From NCBI RefSeq assembly GCF_007676755.1, contig NZ_VEBK01000006.1:97580-161579 (forward strand): DNA of 64,000 nt, given 5' to 3'. The stretch's first letter is position 1; each line of letters begins with the position of its first letter. The translations under genes and the position numbers were made by a program. This DNA comes from Bacillus sp. FJAT-22090. Its GTDB lineage: Bacteria > Bacillota > Bacilli > Bacillales_A > Planococcaceae. Below are positions 48,497-59,646 of the stretch, piece by piece. The notes below the pieces were generated by a model. That model was not told the origin of the DNA, searched no databases, and was given only the letters and a program-made list of their open reading frames with translations.

Positions 48497-48763
48497 TTAA
48501 GCCTCATTATTTTTTTTAATATAAAACTTTACCAATTCCTCTAAAATCTCGTCACGCTCTAGTTTTCTAATCATATTACGTGCATCTTGATGGCGAGGAA
48601 TATAAGCTGGATCACCAGATAGTAGATAGCCTACAATTTGATTGATAGAATTATACCCTTTTTCTTCTAGTGCAGAGTGCACTTGTAGCATCACATGTTT
48701 TACTTCCTGTTCCATCGATTCTTCAGGAAAATTAAATTTCATCGTTTTATCAAATGAACTCAT
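48497..48763 (-). CDS. yrzL: IreB family regulatory phosphoprotein (YrzL)
   Basis: IreB-family proteins are small helical phosphoproteins; in Enterococcus IreB is a substrate of the IreK kinase and affects cephalosporin resistance. The 88-residue product begins [15 protein letters not shown] and has [20 protein letters not shown]. The ATG at 48763 has GAGGTG six bases upstream and is preferred over an in-frame start 11 codons earlier. A good sigma-A promoter precedes it. Confidence 0.92.
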   Translation of the reverse strand: MSSFDKTMKFNFPEESMEQEVKHVMLQVHSALEEKGYNSINQIVGYLLSGDPAYIPRHQDARNMIRKLERDEILEELVKFYIKKNNEA

Positions 48764-48816
48764 GATCAGCACCTCGCTTTCGATTTTAGTAGGCAACTTT
48801 ACATATCTTAATCTTC

Positions 48817-48845
48817 AGTATAACCGAAATTGGAAATAGTATCAA
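48817..48845 (-). promoter_or_regulatory. Sigma-A promoter of yrzL-ruvX-yrzB
   Basis: Minus-strand TTGATA (48840-48845), a 17-base spacer and TATACT (48817-48822) lie about 50 bases upstream of the yrzL start. Confidence 0.78.
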
Positions 48846-48953
48846 ATATACCAACATATCAAAATTCGCCTTCATATATGCCGGACACAAATCTACGGCA
48901 TCCACCAGAGCCTTTCTACCTGCACTTTAAGTCCCGAGATCCGCTGAATGTAG

Positions 48954-51587
48954 TTAGATAGATTTAATATATTCAAACACAGAGTTTAACGCTGACTCAA
49001 GCTTACTTCCGTCTTTTGCACCAGCCATGGCAAAGTCGGGACGTCCGCCACCTTTTCCTCCGCATGCTTCTGCTACTAGTTTGACGATATTACCTGCATG
49101 ATAGTTCCCACCGACTAAATCTTTTGTCACTCCCGCAGAAATCATTACTTTATCTCCATCAATTGCCCCAAGAACAATTACAGCTTTATCTAACTTTTGT
49201 TTTAGGTCATCCATCATTTGACGCAATTGGTTATTGTCTTTTGCATCTACTTTTACAGAGAGCACAGTAACATCATTTATTGTTTGTGCAGAAGATAACA
49301 CGGAAGAAGCCTGGCTATTTGCAATTTTCGCAGAAAGTGATTCATTTTCTTTTTGTACATTTTTTAATTCTTGGAGCGTTTGAGCAACTTTAGCTACTAG
49401 ATCTTTTGACTGAGCCTTCAATAATTGAGCCGCATCTGCAAGTATATGTTCTTCTTCTTTTACAACTTCAAAAGCACCTTTGCCGGTCACAGCTTCAATA
49501 CGGCGCGTACCTGCACCAATACCGCTTTCAGATAGAATTTTAAAGAATCCAATTTCTGATGTATTTTGTACGTGAACACCACCACAAAGTTCTAGTGAGA
49601 ACGGTCCCATTTGAACAACACGGACAATATCACCATATTTTTCTCCGAATAATGCCATTGCACCCATTTTCTTAGCATCTTCGATATTATGGTACCCAAT
49701 TACTACCGGTATATTATCCCACACTTTTTCGTTCACTATACGTTCAATTTTCTCCAACTCTTCTTTTGTAACTTGACCGAAATGGGAAAAGTCAAAACGT
49801 AAACGATCCGGGCCTACATAGGAACCAGCTTGGTTGACATGCGTTCCTAAAACTTCTTTTAACGCTTGATGCAACAAATGGGTAGCGGAGTGATTTTTAA
49901 TCGTATGCCCGCGTAATGATGAATCTACTGTTGCTGTAACAATTGCATCACTAATCATTTCACCGGATTCGATAACTACTGTATGCAAGTTTTGTCCATT
50001 TGGTGCTTTTTGCACGTCTTTGACAAATCCTCTAAATGTCTCATTTTCAATTATTCCATGATCGGCAATTTGACCACCGCTTTCTGCGTAGAAAGGTGTT
50101 TGCGTTAATACAACTTGTACCTCATCACCTTCACTAGCGGATTTCACTAGCATTTGTCCATGAATAATCGAAGTTATTTTTGTTGAAGTAGCTAATGTGT
50201 CATATCCGATAAATTCACTTTCATCGTGAAGATTGCTAAACACTTCAGACTGTACTTGCATAGAATCGACATTTTGTCGAGCAGCACGAGCACGATTGCG
50301 CTGAGCTTCCATTTCTGTTTTGAACCCTTCATGGTCTACCGTCATATTTGCTTCTTCTGCATATTCTTCTGTTAATTCGATAGGGAAGCCGTACGTATCA
50401 TATAAAGTAAAAGTAGTCGTTCCAGGGATAAATGTTTCCCCTTTTGCACGCTGTTCTTCTATTACTTTTTCTAAAATAGTGAGACCATCATGAAGTGTTT
50501 CATGGAAGCGTTCTTCTTCTGTTTTAATCACACGCATGATAAAGTCTTGTTTAGCCTTAACTTCTGGATAGAACTCTTGCATAATTTCTCCAACAACCGG
50601 AACAAGCTCATATAAAAATGGTTTGTCGATACCTAGCTGTTTTGCAAATCGCACAGCACGTCGAAGCAGTCTTCTAAGTACGTATCCTCTACCTTCATTT
50701 GATGGAAGGGCTCCGTCTCCAATCGCAAAAGCAACCGTACGAATATGGTCTGCAATTACTTTGAAAGCTATATCATCTTCTTTGTTTGAACGATAAGTTT
50801 TTCCAGAAATCCCTTCTGTTTGACGAATAATTGGAATAAATAAATCAGTGTCAAAGTTTGTCGGAACATCTTGTACAACACTCGCCATACGTTCTAATCC
50901 CATACCTGTATCAATATTTTGTTTTGGCAGTGGGGTGTACGTATGATCTGGATTATGGTTGAATTCGGAGAATACTAAGTTCCAAATTTCTAAATAGCGA
51001 TCATTTTCTCCACCTGGATACAGTTCTGGATCATTTATATCGTTACCATAAGTTTCTCCGCGGTCATAGAAAATTTCGGAGTTCGGACCACTTGGACCTT
51101 CTCCAATGTCCCAGAAATTACCCTCTAATCGAATAATTCTTTCTTCGGGAATACCAATTTCATTTTTCCAAATATTATATGCTTCTTCATCTTCTGGGTG
51201 GACGGTAATAGATAACTTTTCTGCCTCGAAAGCCATCCATTTATCACTCGTCAAAAATTCCCATGCCCATTCGATCGCTTCTTTTTTGAAATAATCACCG
51301 ATCGAGAAGTTCCCTAACATCTCAAAAAATGTATGGTGTCGAGCAGTTTTCCCTACATTCTCGATGTCATTTGTACGAATCGATTTTTGAGCATTTGTAA
51401 TGCGTGGGTTTTCCGGCACAACACGTCCATCAAAATATTTTTTTAAAGTTGCAACTCCACTGTTTATCCAAAGTAATGATGGATCATTAATTGGCACTAG
51501 GGGTGCAGATGGTTCCTGTGCATGGCCTTTTTCGATAAAAAAGTCTAAATACATTTGTCTAATTTGAGCGCCTGTTAACTGTTTCAC
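48954..51587 (-). CDS. alaS: Alanyl-tRNA synthetase
   Basis: AlaS charges tRNA-Ala. The 877-residue protein has the class II catalytic domain ([14 protein letters not shown] onward) and a tRNA-recognition domain. The editing site is [11 protein letters not shown], with a second Cys/His pair in ELCGGVHV. The C-terminal oligomerisation/DHHA1 domain has [14 protein letters not shown]. The GTG at 51587 has AGGAGG seven bases upstream. A frame extending 45 codons further crosses the T-box terminator and is rejected. Confidence 0.97.
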   Translation of the reverse strand: MKQLTGAQIRQMYLDFFIEKGHAQEPSAPLVPINDPSLLWINSGVATLKKYFDGRVVPENPRITNAQKSIRTNDIENVGKTARHHTFFEMLGNFSIGDYFKKEAIEWAWEFLTSDKWMAFEAEKLSITVHPEDEEAYNIWKNEIGIPEERIIRLEGNFWDIGEGPSGPNSEIFYDRGETYGNDINDPELYPGGENDRYLEIWNLVFSEFNHNPDHTYTPLPKQNIDTGMGLERMASVVQDVPTNFDTDLFIPIIRQTEGISGKTYRSNKEDDIAFKVIADHIRTVAFAIGDGALPSNEGRGYVLRRLLRRAVRFAKQLGIDKPFLYELVPVVGEIMQEFYPEVKAKQDFIMRVIKTEEERFHETLHDGLTILEKVIEEQRAKGETFIPGTTTFTLYDTYGFPIELTEEYAEEANMTVDHEGFKTEMEAQRNRARAARQNVDSMQVQSEVFSNLHDESEFIGYDTLATSTKITSIIHGQMLVKSASEGDEVQVVLTQTPFYAESGGQIADHGIIENETFRGFVKDVQKAPNGQNLHTVVIESGEMISDAIVTATVDSSLRGHTIKNHSATHLLHQALKEVLGTHVNQAGSYVGPDRLRFDFSHFGQVTKEELEKIERIVNEKVWDNIPVVIGYHNIEDAKKMGAMALFGEKYGDIVRVVQMGPFSLELCGGVHVQNTSEIGFFKILSESGIGAGTRRIEAVTGKGAFEVVKEEEHILADAAQLLKAQSKDLVAKVAQTLQELKNVQKENESLSAKIANSQASSVLSSAQTINDVTVLSVKVDAKDNNQLRQMMDDLKQKLDKAVIVLGAIDGDKVMISAGVTKDLVGGNYHAGNIVKLVAEACGGKGGGRPDFAMAGAKDGSKLESALNSVFEYIKSI

Positions 51588-51637
51588 TGTAATTCCTCCT
51601 AATTTTGAAATGCGTACAACTCTTTTTTGAACGAAAA

Positions 51638-51860
51638 TAAAAAAAGCCTCCATCCCCAAAAAGGGACGAAAGCTATTATTTCGCGGTACCACCCTAGTTA
51701 CATATCGGCTTTTTGCCAACATGTCTCTTAAGAAGCCTTAACGCGGCAAAACGGCAGGTTTTAACTGCACTCAGGAGTAGCTTTCCTAATTGTTGGGTTC
51801 TGAGAATTCTTTCAGCCGTGGAATCCCTCTCTAGTCAGGCAACAATAGTACTTTCTCCGT
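51638..51860 (-). promoter_or_regulatory. T-box riboswitch controlling alaS
   Basis: The minus strand contains the T-box core AGGGTGGTACCGCG (51682-51695). Just downstream is a terminator stem with G-U pairs (about 51645-51673, AGCTTTCGTCCC with GGGATGGAGGCT) and a run of seven or more T. Upstream is a long Stem I region with AGAGAGGG and GCTACTCC, where GCT is a plausible alanine specifier. Uncharged tRNA-Ala would pair with the T-box bulge and prevent termination. Confidence 0.93.
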
Positions 51861-51884
51861 CAACATTTTCGTTATATGCAATTG

Positions 51885-51913
51885 ATTATAAGAAACTCTG
51901 GTCCCAATGTCAA
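51885..51913 (-). promoter_or_regulatory. Consensus sigma-A promoter of alaS
   Basis: Perfect minus-strand TTGACA (51908-51913), a 17-base spacer and perfect TATAAT (51885-51890). The -35 box overlaps the recD2 stop codon. Transcription would start about 290 bases before the alaS GTG, covering the T-box. Confidence 0.92.
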
Positions 51914-54336
51914 TTGTCTGCATCCATAAATTGATAAGGACTAATTCCTTTCATGCCAAAGAGGGGATCAATCGAGTGATAATTATCGGCCGATAAAAAA
52001 GTGGCATCTGCAATTATTTCTACATTATTATCCTCATTCTTATTTTCCAATTCGTCTTGTACTATCGTTTGCTCTTCATCGCCAGTTAACCGTTCTTTTA
52101 ATGTTGTTAAGCGTTGCAAATCGTCTGTTCTTTCCACACCAAACTTAAATACTTCTGGATCTCCACATAGAATAAGAAAGTTTTTAGCACGTGTAATTCC
52201 TGTATATAATAGGTTTCGACGAAGCATTTTCATATAGCTTCTCGTTACCGGCATAATAACTGTTTGGAACTCACTTCCTTGCGATTTATGTACAGAGCAG
52301 CAGTACGCTAATGTGATTTGGTTCAAATCGTTTTTTTCATATGTTACTTCAGTTCCATCAAACGACACGACAAGCATTTCTTTTTTTTCTACTGTTTCAG
52401 CCGCTTTAAATATACTAACAACTTCTCCCATATCTCCGTTAAACACATTGCTTTCCGGCTGGTTGACGAGTTGAAGCACTTTATCACCAATTCGGTAAAT
52501 GGTTTCTGCGAAAATCATTTCTTTTCGCTTACCATCCGGATTGGGATTGACCATTTCTTGAATCATTTTATTTAAAGCATCAATTCCAGCAGGACCTCGA
52601 TACATGGGCGCTAAAATTTGAATATCCCGAATCGAATGTCCTTTTGATAAAGCACTTTTGAGCACTTGTTCCACTACTTTAGGTATTTGCTCCGTCGAAG
52701 CTTTAATAAAAGAACGGTCTTTTGTTTTATCTAATAGAGTCGCTGGAACCGATCCTATTTTCATTTCATGCGCCAATTCAATGATGGAAGATCCTTCCGA
52801 TTGCCGATAAATATCTTTTAATTCAACGGTAGGTATCCGTTTAGATGCGAGCAAATCTTTTAGTACTTGCCCAGGTCCGACCGGTGGCAACTGATCCTGA
52901 TCTCCTACAAAAATAACTTGTGCATCTTTAGGAATTGCCTTTAACAATTGATGCCCAAGCCACGTATCAAGCATGGAAGTTTCATCTATGATGATTAATT
53001 TCCCTTCGATTTCTTTTCCTTCTACATCTTCATCTTCTTGTCCTGTAAAGCCTAGCAACCGGTGAATAGTCATCGCGGGTAATTCAGTTGATTCACTTAG
53101 CCGCTTTGCCGCCCTACCTGTTGGTGCTGCTAAAACGATCGGAAACGGCTTTTTGTCTTTCGCCCACTCTTTTGGATCGAGCGACAAACCATGAAGCTCT
53201 CCATATAGCTCTACAATCCCGCGGACTACCGTTGTTTTCCCGGTGCCTGGTCCTCCGGTTAACAATGTTATACTAGCATTTAATGCTGTCTCAATTGCTT
53301 TGACTTGCGTAGATGCGTATTGGACTCCTAATCGTTCCTCGATAGCCCCCAAATGTTTTTTCATTTCTGCTAACGGAAATTTATGGTGAGAATCATTTTG
53401 AGCAAGCAATGTTTCTATTTTAGATCCAATTCCAACTTCTGAATAGTACAGGGAAGGAACGTAAAAGCGATTTACCTCTCCCACAATCCGACTTTCTTCC
53501 GCAAGTTCGATGCAACATTTTGTTATTGATTCAAACGGTATTTCTTCCCTTTGAGCACTTTCCAATAACTTTTTCACTGACTCCAACAGCTCTTCCGCAT
53601 ATAAAAAGACATGTCCCTCGCTTAAAGAGGCAGTTTGCAATAAATGAAAAATCGCCGCTTTAATCCGGTCGGGGTGATTCCCTTTAATACCCAATTTATA
53701 ACCAAGTTCATCAGCACGTATAAATCCAACGCCTTCTACTTCTTCAATTAGCCGGTATGGATTTTTTGTTAAAACAGTTAGCGTTTCTTCTCTGTAAGAC
53801 TGATAGATTTTCATTGCGACTTGCGGTCCAAAACCCCATTCATTTAGTTGGATCATCACTTTTTCTAAACCTAAATTTTGCTCTAAAACAGCTCGTAAAG
53901 TTTGTTTTTTCTCTTCTGCAAGTCGTGGAATAACATCTAAAGCTGCTGGGTCATCCAATATTCTATTAATTGCATTTGGGCCAAGCTTTTTCACGATTGT
54001 TTCTGCTGTTTTACGACCAATTCCGGGGAACATATCACTCGATAAATAATGGACAATCCCCTGCTCAGTAGCTGGTACTTCCTTTTGAAAGGTTTCTACC
54101 TGAAATTGCACTCCGTATTTTGGATGATTTTTAATGAATCCAGTAAATTTATATGCTTCTTCTAAAACAAGTGAAGGAAAATAACCTGTGACGATTATTT
54201 CCTTATCGGTATATGTAGTGTTTGTAGATTTAATCTTTAGTTTGATAATAGAAAATAGATTTTGGGGATTATGAAAAATAGAGACAATAGGACGACCCGT
54301 TATAAACTGTTTTTCATTGTTCATTTCGTTTGTCAC
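51910..54336 (-). CDS. recD2: RecD2 superfamily 1 DNA helicase
   Basis: RecD2 is a 5'-3' SF1B helicase, without RecB/RecC partners, that helps replication-fork progress and mismatch repair in Bacillus. The 808-residue protein has an N-terminal OB and helix-hairpin-helix region (FPGIGRKTAETIVKKLG, about 95-115). Helicase motifs follow: Walker A LLTGGPGTGKTTVV, DETSMLD, FVGDQDQLPPVGPG and, at the C-terminus, YTGITRAK. The start is GTG, with GGAGG seven bases upstream. Confidence 0.95.
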   Translation of the reverse strand: MTNEMNNEKQFITGRPIVSIFHNPQNLFSIIKLKIKSTNTTYTDKEIIVTGYFPSLVLEEAYKFTGFIKNHPKYGVQFQVETFQKEVPATEQGIVHYLSSDMFPGIGRKTAETIVKKLGPNAINRILDDPAALDVIPRLAEEKKQTLRAVLEQNLGLEKVMIQLNEWGFGPQVAMKIYQSYREETLTVLTKNPYRLIEEVEGVGFIRADELGYKLGIKGNHPDRIKAAIFHLLQTASLSEGHVFLYAEELLESVKKLLESAQREEIPFESITKCCIELAEESRIVGEVNRFYVPSLYYSEVGIGSKIETLLAQNDSHHKFPLAEMKKHLGAIEERLGVQYASTQVKAIETALNASITLLTGGPGTGKTTVVRGIVELYGELHGLSLDPKEWAKDKKPFPIVLAAPTGRAAKRLSESTELPAMTIHRLLGFTGQEDEDVEGKEIEGKLIIIDETSMLDTWLGHQLLKAIPKDAQVIFVGDQDQLPPVGPGQVLKDLLASKRIPTVELKDIYRQSEGSSIIELAHEMKIGSVPATLLDKTKDRSFIKASTEQIPKVVEQVLKSALSKGHSIRDIQILAPMYRGPAGIDALNKMIQEMVNPNPDGKRKEMIFAETIYRIGDKVLQLVNQPESNVFNGDMGEVVSIFKAAETVEKKEMLVVSFDGTEVTYEKNDLNQITLAYCCSVHKSQGSEFQTVIMPVTRSYMKMLRRNLLYTGITRAKNFLILCGDPEVFKFGVERTDDLQRLTTLKERLTGDEEQTIVQDELENKNEDNNVEIIADATFLSADNYHSIDPLFGMKGISPYQFMDADN

Positions 54337-54362
54337 ACTACCGCCTCCAAAATTTTTCCATA

Positions 54363-55019
54363 TTAATTGCGAAGAGAAATCATATCAAATACATATCGTG
54401 CTTGATCATAAGTTGGTTGAATTGTAAATGCTGCTTTAAGATGGTATAAAGCAGTTTCTGTATCCGACGTTGAAACCGCATATAAGACACCTAGGTTATA
54501 ATGGGCATCTGCATTTTCGGCATCCGCTGCTATAATATCTTTTAAAATCGGCTCGGCCTGTTCGAACATTTCCATACTTGCAAGTGCGATGCTAAATGTT
54601 AATGCAATTTGAGTATCCGACGGCGCTAACTCATAAGCTCGTTGTAAATAAGGTAAAGAAAGCTTTGTTTGCCCTTCTTTTTCCAAGCTTTTTCCAAGCA
54701 TAAAATAGGCATCTGGACCTTCAATACCATTTGAAATAGCCTTTTCATATAGCTTTGCCGCTTCTGCAAAACGTTCCGTATTATAGTATAAATTTGCTAG
54801 ACTATAAAATGCAGTGGCAGCATGTTCATCTAAAGTAATGGCTTTTTGAAAAAAACGCTCTGCACGTTCGTTTTCATTCATAGAGGCAAGAAGATTGCCA
54901 AAATTAATATAGCCGATCGCTTCTTCTGGGCTTTCTTCAATCGCTTTTGTAAATAACTCGACTGCTTTTTCATAATTTTCTTCTTGAATTGCTTGAATTC
55001 CTAGTTCATTGTAATTCAT
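54363..55019 (-). CDS. yrrB: Tetratricopeptide repeat protein (YrrB)
   Basis: This 218-residue soluble protein consists almost entirely of TPR units (AIQEENYEKAVELFTKAIEE, then about five more to the end). It resembles the YrrB protein found beside mnmA in Bacillus subtilis. TPR proteins are scaffolds for protein contacts; no partner can be named. GGGAGG lies just before the ATG at 55019. It follows mnmA by 14 bases. Confidence 0.87.
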   Translation of the reverse strand: MNYNELGIQAIQEENYEKAVELFTKAIEESPEEAIGYINFGNLLASMNENERAERFFQKAITLDEHAATAFYSLANLYYNTERFAEAAKLYEKAISNGIEGPDAYFMLGKSLEKEGQTKLSLPYLQRAYELAPSDTQIALTFSIALASMEMFEQAEPILKDIIAADAENADAHYNLGVLYAVSTSDTETALYHLKAAFTIQPTYDQARYVFDMISLRN

Positions 55020-55033
55020 ACAAGTTCCTCCCA

Positions 55034-56152
<1,119 letters not shown>

Positions 56153-56178
56153 TCACTCATTTCAATTATTCTTTCCAC

Positions 56179-57309
56179 TCACCGAATAATTTTACTTATT
56201 CTATTTGCAGCTTCTACTACTTGCTGCTCTGAATTATTTTGTCCAAAACTAAAACGTACAGAATTTCGAAGTTCTGGTGTATTTTCACCGTACATTGCAA
56301 CTAATACATGCGAAGGATCAATAGAACCAGCTGTACATGCAGAACCACTAGAGGCATCTATTCCTGCTAGATCAAGCTGCACTAAAAATGTCTCTACGTC
56401 TGTTTTGGGAATGCTAATGTTCAGTACATGGGGCAATACAGATTCTGTTGACCCATTTATAGTGAATTGGACTCCATTACTCTCCAGTTCATGCAAGAAG
56501 ACTCGTTTTAATTTATTATAATGGGCAAAGCTTTCTTCTAGCTGCCCTTGCTTAATCTCCACTGCTCTAGCAAATGCAACTACTGCGGGAACATTTTCTG
56601 TCCCTGCACGTCTTTTACGTTCTTGTTGCCCTCCATAAAACAAAGGCTTTAACGTAATACCTTTTCGTGTGAACAAAAAGCCAATTCCTTTTGGGCCATT
56701 AATCTTATGACTAGACACACTTAGTAAATCGACATGTAATTCATTCACGTCGATTTTCATGCTACCATATGCTTGAACTGCATCTGTGTGGAAATAGGCA
56801 GGATGGTCTTTTAACAACTCTCCAATAGATTGAATTGGTTGAATCGCACCAACTTCATTGTTTGCATACATAACAGAAACTAAAATAGTATCGTCTCGTA
56901 GGGAATTTTTCAAGTCATTAATATCAATAAGCCCTTCTTTGTTCACTGGTAAATATGTCACTTCAAAGCCTTCTCGTTCTAATTGCTCACAAGCATGAAG
57001 TACAGCATGATGCTCTATTTGCGTTGTAATAATATGCATACCTTCACTTTTTCTTGCATAAGCCGTTCCAAAAATAGCATAGTTATCCGCTTCTGTGCCA
57101 CCACTTGTGATCGTAATTTCTGTTTCATGACCACCGATACTTTGGGCAAAAACAATTCTCGATTGGTCAAGTTTTTTTCTAGCCCCTCTGCCTGTTTGAT
57201 GGATGCTTGAGGCATTTCCGTATTCTTCTTTTATTTCGTCAGTAAATGTTTGAATAACTTCTTCCGCCATTGGTGTAGTGGCTGCATGATCTAAATAAAT
57301 TCTAGTCAT
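56179..57309 (-). CDS. yrvO: Cysteine desulfurase dedicated to tRNA thiolation (YrvO)
   Basis: This PLP enzyme removes sulfur from cysteine and, in Bacillus subtilis, hands it directly to MnmA. The 376-residue protein has the PLP-Lys motif SVSSHKINGPKGIGFL and the catalytic-loop cysteine in SSGSACTAGS. TGRGARKKLDQSR and HHAVLHACE are also present. It sits between cymR and mnmA, so sulfur sensing and sulfur use are adjacent. Confidence 0.94.
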   Translation of the reverse strand: MTRIYLDHAATTPMAEEVIQTFTDEIKEEYGNASSIHQTGRGARKKLDQSRIVFAQSIGGHETEITITSGGTEADNYAIFGTAYARKSEGMHIITTQIEHHAVLHACEQLEREGFEVTYLPVNKEGLIDINDLKNSLRDDTILVSVMYANNEVGAIQPIQSIGELLKDHPAYFHTDAVQAYGSMKIDVNELHVDLLSVSSHKINGPKGIGFLFTRKGITLKPLFYGGQQERKRRAGTENVPAVVAFARAVEIKQGQLEESFAHYNKLKRVFLHELESNGVQFTINGSTESVLPHVLNISIPKTDVETFLVQLDLAGIDASSGSACTAGSIDPSHVLVAMYGENTPELRNSVRFSFGQNNSEQQVVEAANRISKIIR

Positions 57310-57321
57310 TTTTAAGACTCC

Positions 57322-57744
57322 TTAAATATAAAACATATATCCAGTATCTTCTGGATTGTCTTCCGTGTATTGAGCTAAATCCTCGATTGTCGTCGTGTCT
57401 AACACATTTTTTACCGCATCTCGAATACGCATCCATAATTCACGTTGTGGTGGTTCTTCTTCTTCAATTCCTTCGACTATTTGAATTGGACCTTCCAACA
57501 CTCGAATCACATCGCCAGCAGTAATCTCACTTGGCTTTTTAGGAAGCATATATCCTCCATAAGCTCCGCGCACACTTTTAACGAGCCCTGCATTTCGTAA
57601 TGGAGAAACAATTTGTTCTAAATAAGCTTCTGATAAATTATGCTCTGCTGCTATTTGGCGAAGCGCAATAGGTCCCTCTCCACATTGTTTTCCTAGAGCG
57701 ACCATTATTGTTAAGCCATAGCGTCCTTTTGTTGAGAATTTCAA
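57322..57744 (-). CDS. cymR: Rrf2-type cysteine metabolism repressor CymR
   Basis: CymR represses sulfur and cysteine uptake genes, acting with CysK and responding to O-acetylserine. The 140-residue protein has the Rrf2 winged helix (MKFSTKGRYGLTIMVALG, ISEAYLEQIVSPLRNAGLVKSVRGAYGGY-like region). The start is TTG at 57744, with GAGGTGGA five bases upstream and a product matching the usual N-terminus. The leader of about 165 bases carries a terminator-like hairpin. Confidence 0.93.
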   Translation of the reverse strand: MKFSTKGRYGLTIMVALGKQCGEGPIALRQIAAEHNLSEAYLEQIVSPLRNAGLVKSVRGAYGGYMLPKKPSEITAGDVIRVLEGPIQIVEGIEEEEPPQRELWMRIRDAVKNVLDTTTIEDLAQYTEDNPEDTGYMFYI

Positions 57745-57864
57745 TATATTCCACCTCGTTAAGTTAAAATCAATTATGCCCCGATGTAAAGACATCCCGT
57801 TTTTGAATTGTACCTGCGCAATTAACTCCTTGCAAAATCCGTGTCATCTTGCCAAAGTACCTCT

Positions 57865-57890
57865 AAAAAAGCAATTACTAATTGCTTTTT
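57865..57890 (-). terminator. Terminator-like hairpin in the cymR leader
   Basis: The minus-strand stem AAAAAGCAATT / AATTGCTTTTT with a three-base loop is followed by T residues. It lies about 20-45 bases after the predicted cymR start point and 120 bases before the start codon, so it could work as an attenuator. No T-box core or known riboswitch motif was seen. Confidence 0.6.
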
Positions 57891-57916
57891 CAAGTTAAAA
57901 ATACTTTATTTAGTAT

Positions 57917-57945
57917 AGCATAATTACACGTCAGAACGACTTCAA
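57917..57945 (-). promoter_or_regulatory. Sigma-A promoter of cymR
   Basis: Minus-strand TTGAAG (57940-57945), a 17-base spacer and TATGCT (57917-57922). Its -35 box lies back to back with that of rarA, one base apart. Confidence 0.65.
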
Positions 57946-57946
57946 T

Positions 57947-57975
57947 ATGACTTTTCGATCGAACTTCGGTATAAT
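57947..57975 (+). promoter_or_regulatory. Sigma-A promoter of rarA
   Basis: ATGACT (57947-57952), a 17-base spacer and perfect TATAAT (57970-57975) lie about 35 bases before the rarA TTG start. It is divergent from cymR. Confidence 0.75.
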
Positions 57976-58009
57976 TAAAGAACAGACGTTTGAATAAGGA
58001 GGGGTCGTT

Positions 58010-59296
58010 TTGAGCAATGAGCCTTTAGCATATCGCATGAGACCTCAAACGATAGATGAACTAGCAGGACAACAGCATGTAATCGGCATAGATACAGCCT
58101 TATATAAAATGATAAAGAACGGACATGTTCCTTCTATGCTTTTGTATGGTGACCCTGGGGTTGGCAAGACATCTCTTGCCTTTGCAATAGCTGGGACGAC
58201 CAAGTTGCCCTTTGTCGCCCTTAATGCAACAAAAGCCGGAAAAAAAGACGTAGAAGATGTTGTAGCAGACGCAAGGATAAGCGGAAAGGTTATTTTGTTT
58301 CTTGATGAAATTCATCGATTCAATAAATTACAACAAGATACGCTTCTTCCCCACGTGGAAAATGGCTCCATCATTTTAATAGGGGCTACAACGGAAAATC
58401 CATTTCACGATGTGAATCCTGCGATACGTTCTCGATGCGGAGAAATAAAACAACTAAAACGACTTACAACGGAAGATGTAGATATGCTTTTAGAAAGGGC
58501 TTTGAAGGATAAAGAAAAAGGATTAGGGAAAATGGCGATTGCCATTACGGATGAACAGCGCAAGAAAATTGCAGATGCTGCAAATGGGGATGCTCGAAAA
58601 GCTTTGACATTATTAGAATCTACTGTTTTTGCAAGCTTTGAAGAAGACGGAGTTACGAAAGTAGAAGATGGCATATTAAATAGTCTTATTGATCGTGTAG
58701 GAGTCTTTGGTGATAAAAAAGGATCACATTTTTATAATTTATTGTCCGCTTTACAAAAATCCGTTCGAGGAAGCGATACAGATGCAGCCCTATATTATTT
58801 AGCTCATTTACTCGAAAATGGGGATTTAGTAGCCGTTTCTAGACGCCTTTTAGTGATGAGCTATGAAGATATCGGGTTGGCGAATCCTTCCGTAGGACCA
58901 CAAGTACTCGCAGCAATTCAAGCAGCGGAAAGATTAGGTCTTCCGGAAGCCCGAATACCTTTAGCAAACGCAGTTGTCCTTATGTGTTTGTCAGAGAAAT
59001 CTAATTCGGCTTACGCAGCTCTAGACTCTGCAATAGCAAGTATCCATGCAGGAAAAACAGGTGATATTCCAAAGCATTTGAAGGACACCCACTATGCAGG
59101 AGCAGCCGAGCTCGGACATGGAGGTTATATTTACCCCCATGACCATAAAATTGGGACGTTCGGGGGCTGGGTCAATCAATCATACTTACCCGACAATTTA
59201 GTTGGGACAAGATTTTACGAACCAATTGAAGCAGGAGAAGAAAAACGTCTCGCTGGAATTTATAAGCGGCTAGAAACTTTTAAAAATGAGAAATAA
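58010..59296 (+). CDS. rarA: Replication-associated recombination protein RarA
   Basis: RarA (MgsA/YrvN) is an AAA+ ATPase related to clamp loaders that acts at stalled replication forks. The 428-residue protein has Walker [12 protein letters not shown] (about 45-55), Walker [11 protein letters not shown] and arginine-finger region AIRSRCGE. The C-terminal MgsA tetramerisation domain ends GTRFYEP. The start is TTG, with AAGGAGGGG upstream. Confidence 0.95.
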   Translation: MSNEPLAYRMRPQTIDELAGQQHVIGIDTALYKMIKNGHVPSMLLYGDPGVGKTSLAFAIAGTTKLPFVALNATKAGKKDVEDVVADARISGKVILFLDEIHRFNKLQQDTLLPHVENGSIILIGATTENPFHDVNPAIRSRCGEIKQLKRLTTEDVDMLLERALKDKEKGLGKMAIAITDEQRKKIADAANGDARKALTLLESTVFASFEEDGVTKVEDGILNSLIDRVGVFGDKKGSHFYNLLSALQKSVRGSDTDAALYYLAHLLENGDLVAVSRRLLVMSYEDIGLANPSVGPQVLAAIQAAERLGLPEARIPLANAVVLMCLSEKSNSAYAALDSAIASIHAGKTGDIPKHLKDTHYAGAAELGHGGYIYPHDHKIGTFGGWVNQSYLPDNLVGTRFYEPIEAGEEKRLAGIYKRLETFKNEK

Positions 59297-59336
59297 CATG
59301 AAACCCAGACAAGTTCTTCATGAAAGCATATAATAG

Positions 59337-59379
59337 AAAACGCCAGAAGAAAGAGGATTCATTTTTCTTCTGGCGTTTT
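59337..59379. terminator. Bidirectional terminator between rarA and a small gene
   Basis: A 16-bp stem (aaaacgccagaagaaa / tttcttctggcgtttt) lies between convergent genes and has A/T ends suited to both strands. Confidence 0.92.
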
Positions 59380-59385
59380 ATTTAA

Positions 59386-59580
59386 TTACACACCCATTTT
59401 ACGTCGAGTATTACTAACTTTTTTCGTCATTTGACTTTTTGCTTTTTGGTTTCCCGCTGGTGCATTAGCTTGGGCTTTTCCACCAGATGCTTGGTTTTTC
59501 TTTTCTTCTAACTTTTGCTTTACTGCTTCTTGCAAGGTCATTTTCTTTTTCGGTGCTTCTTGATTTGTCGATTCTGTCAT
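59386..59580 (-). CDS. Small Lys/Gln/Ala-rich protein of unknown function
   Basis: The 64-residue protein is basic and probably disordered. It has KKKMTLQEAVKQKLEEKKN, an Ala/Gly/Asn-rich middle and a basic end (MTKKVSNTRRKMGV). No membrane segment or known domain was recognised. GAGGGAG lies five bases before the ATG, and it uses the bidirectional terminator shared with rarA, so it looks like a real gene. It follows tcdA. Confidence 0.75.
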   Translation of the reverse strand: MTESTNQEAPKKKMTLQEAVKQKLEEKKNQASGGKAQANAPAGNQKAKSQMTKKVSNTRRKMGV

Positions 59581-59646
59581 TAGATCTCCCTCACTTTCCC
59601 ATTGTTTTAATTTTAGTATAAGGGATAAGGAAAAAACTGCAACTAA

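Noticed and set aside
57745-57916. T-box or S-box riboswitch in the cymR leader
   Set aside because: The T-box core seen before alaS is absent and no S-box pattern could be traced; only a simple hairpin is supported.
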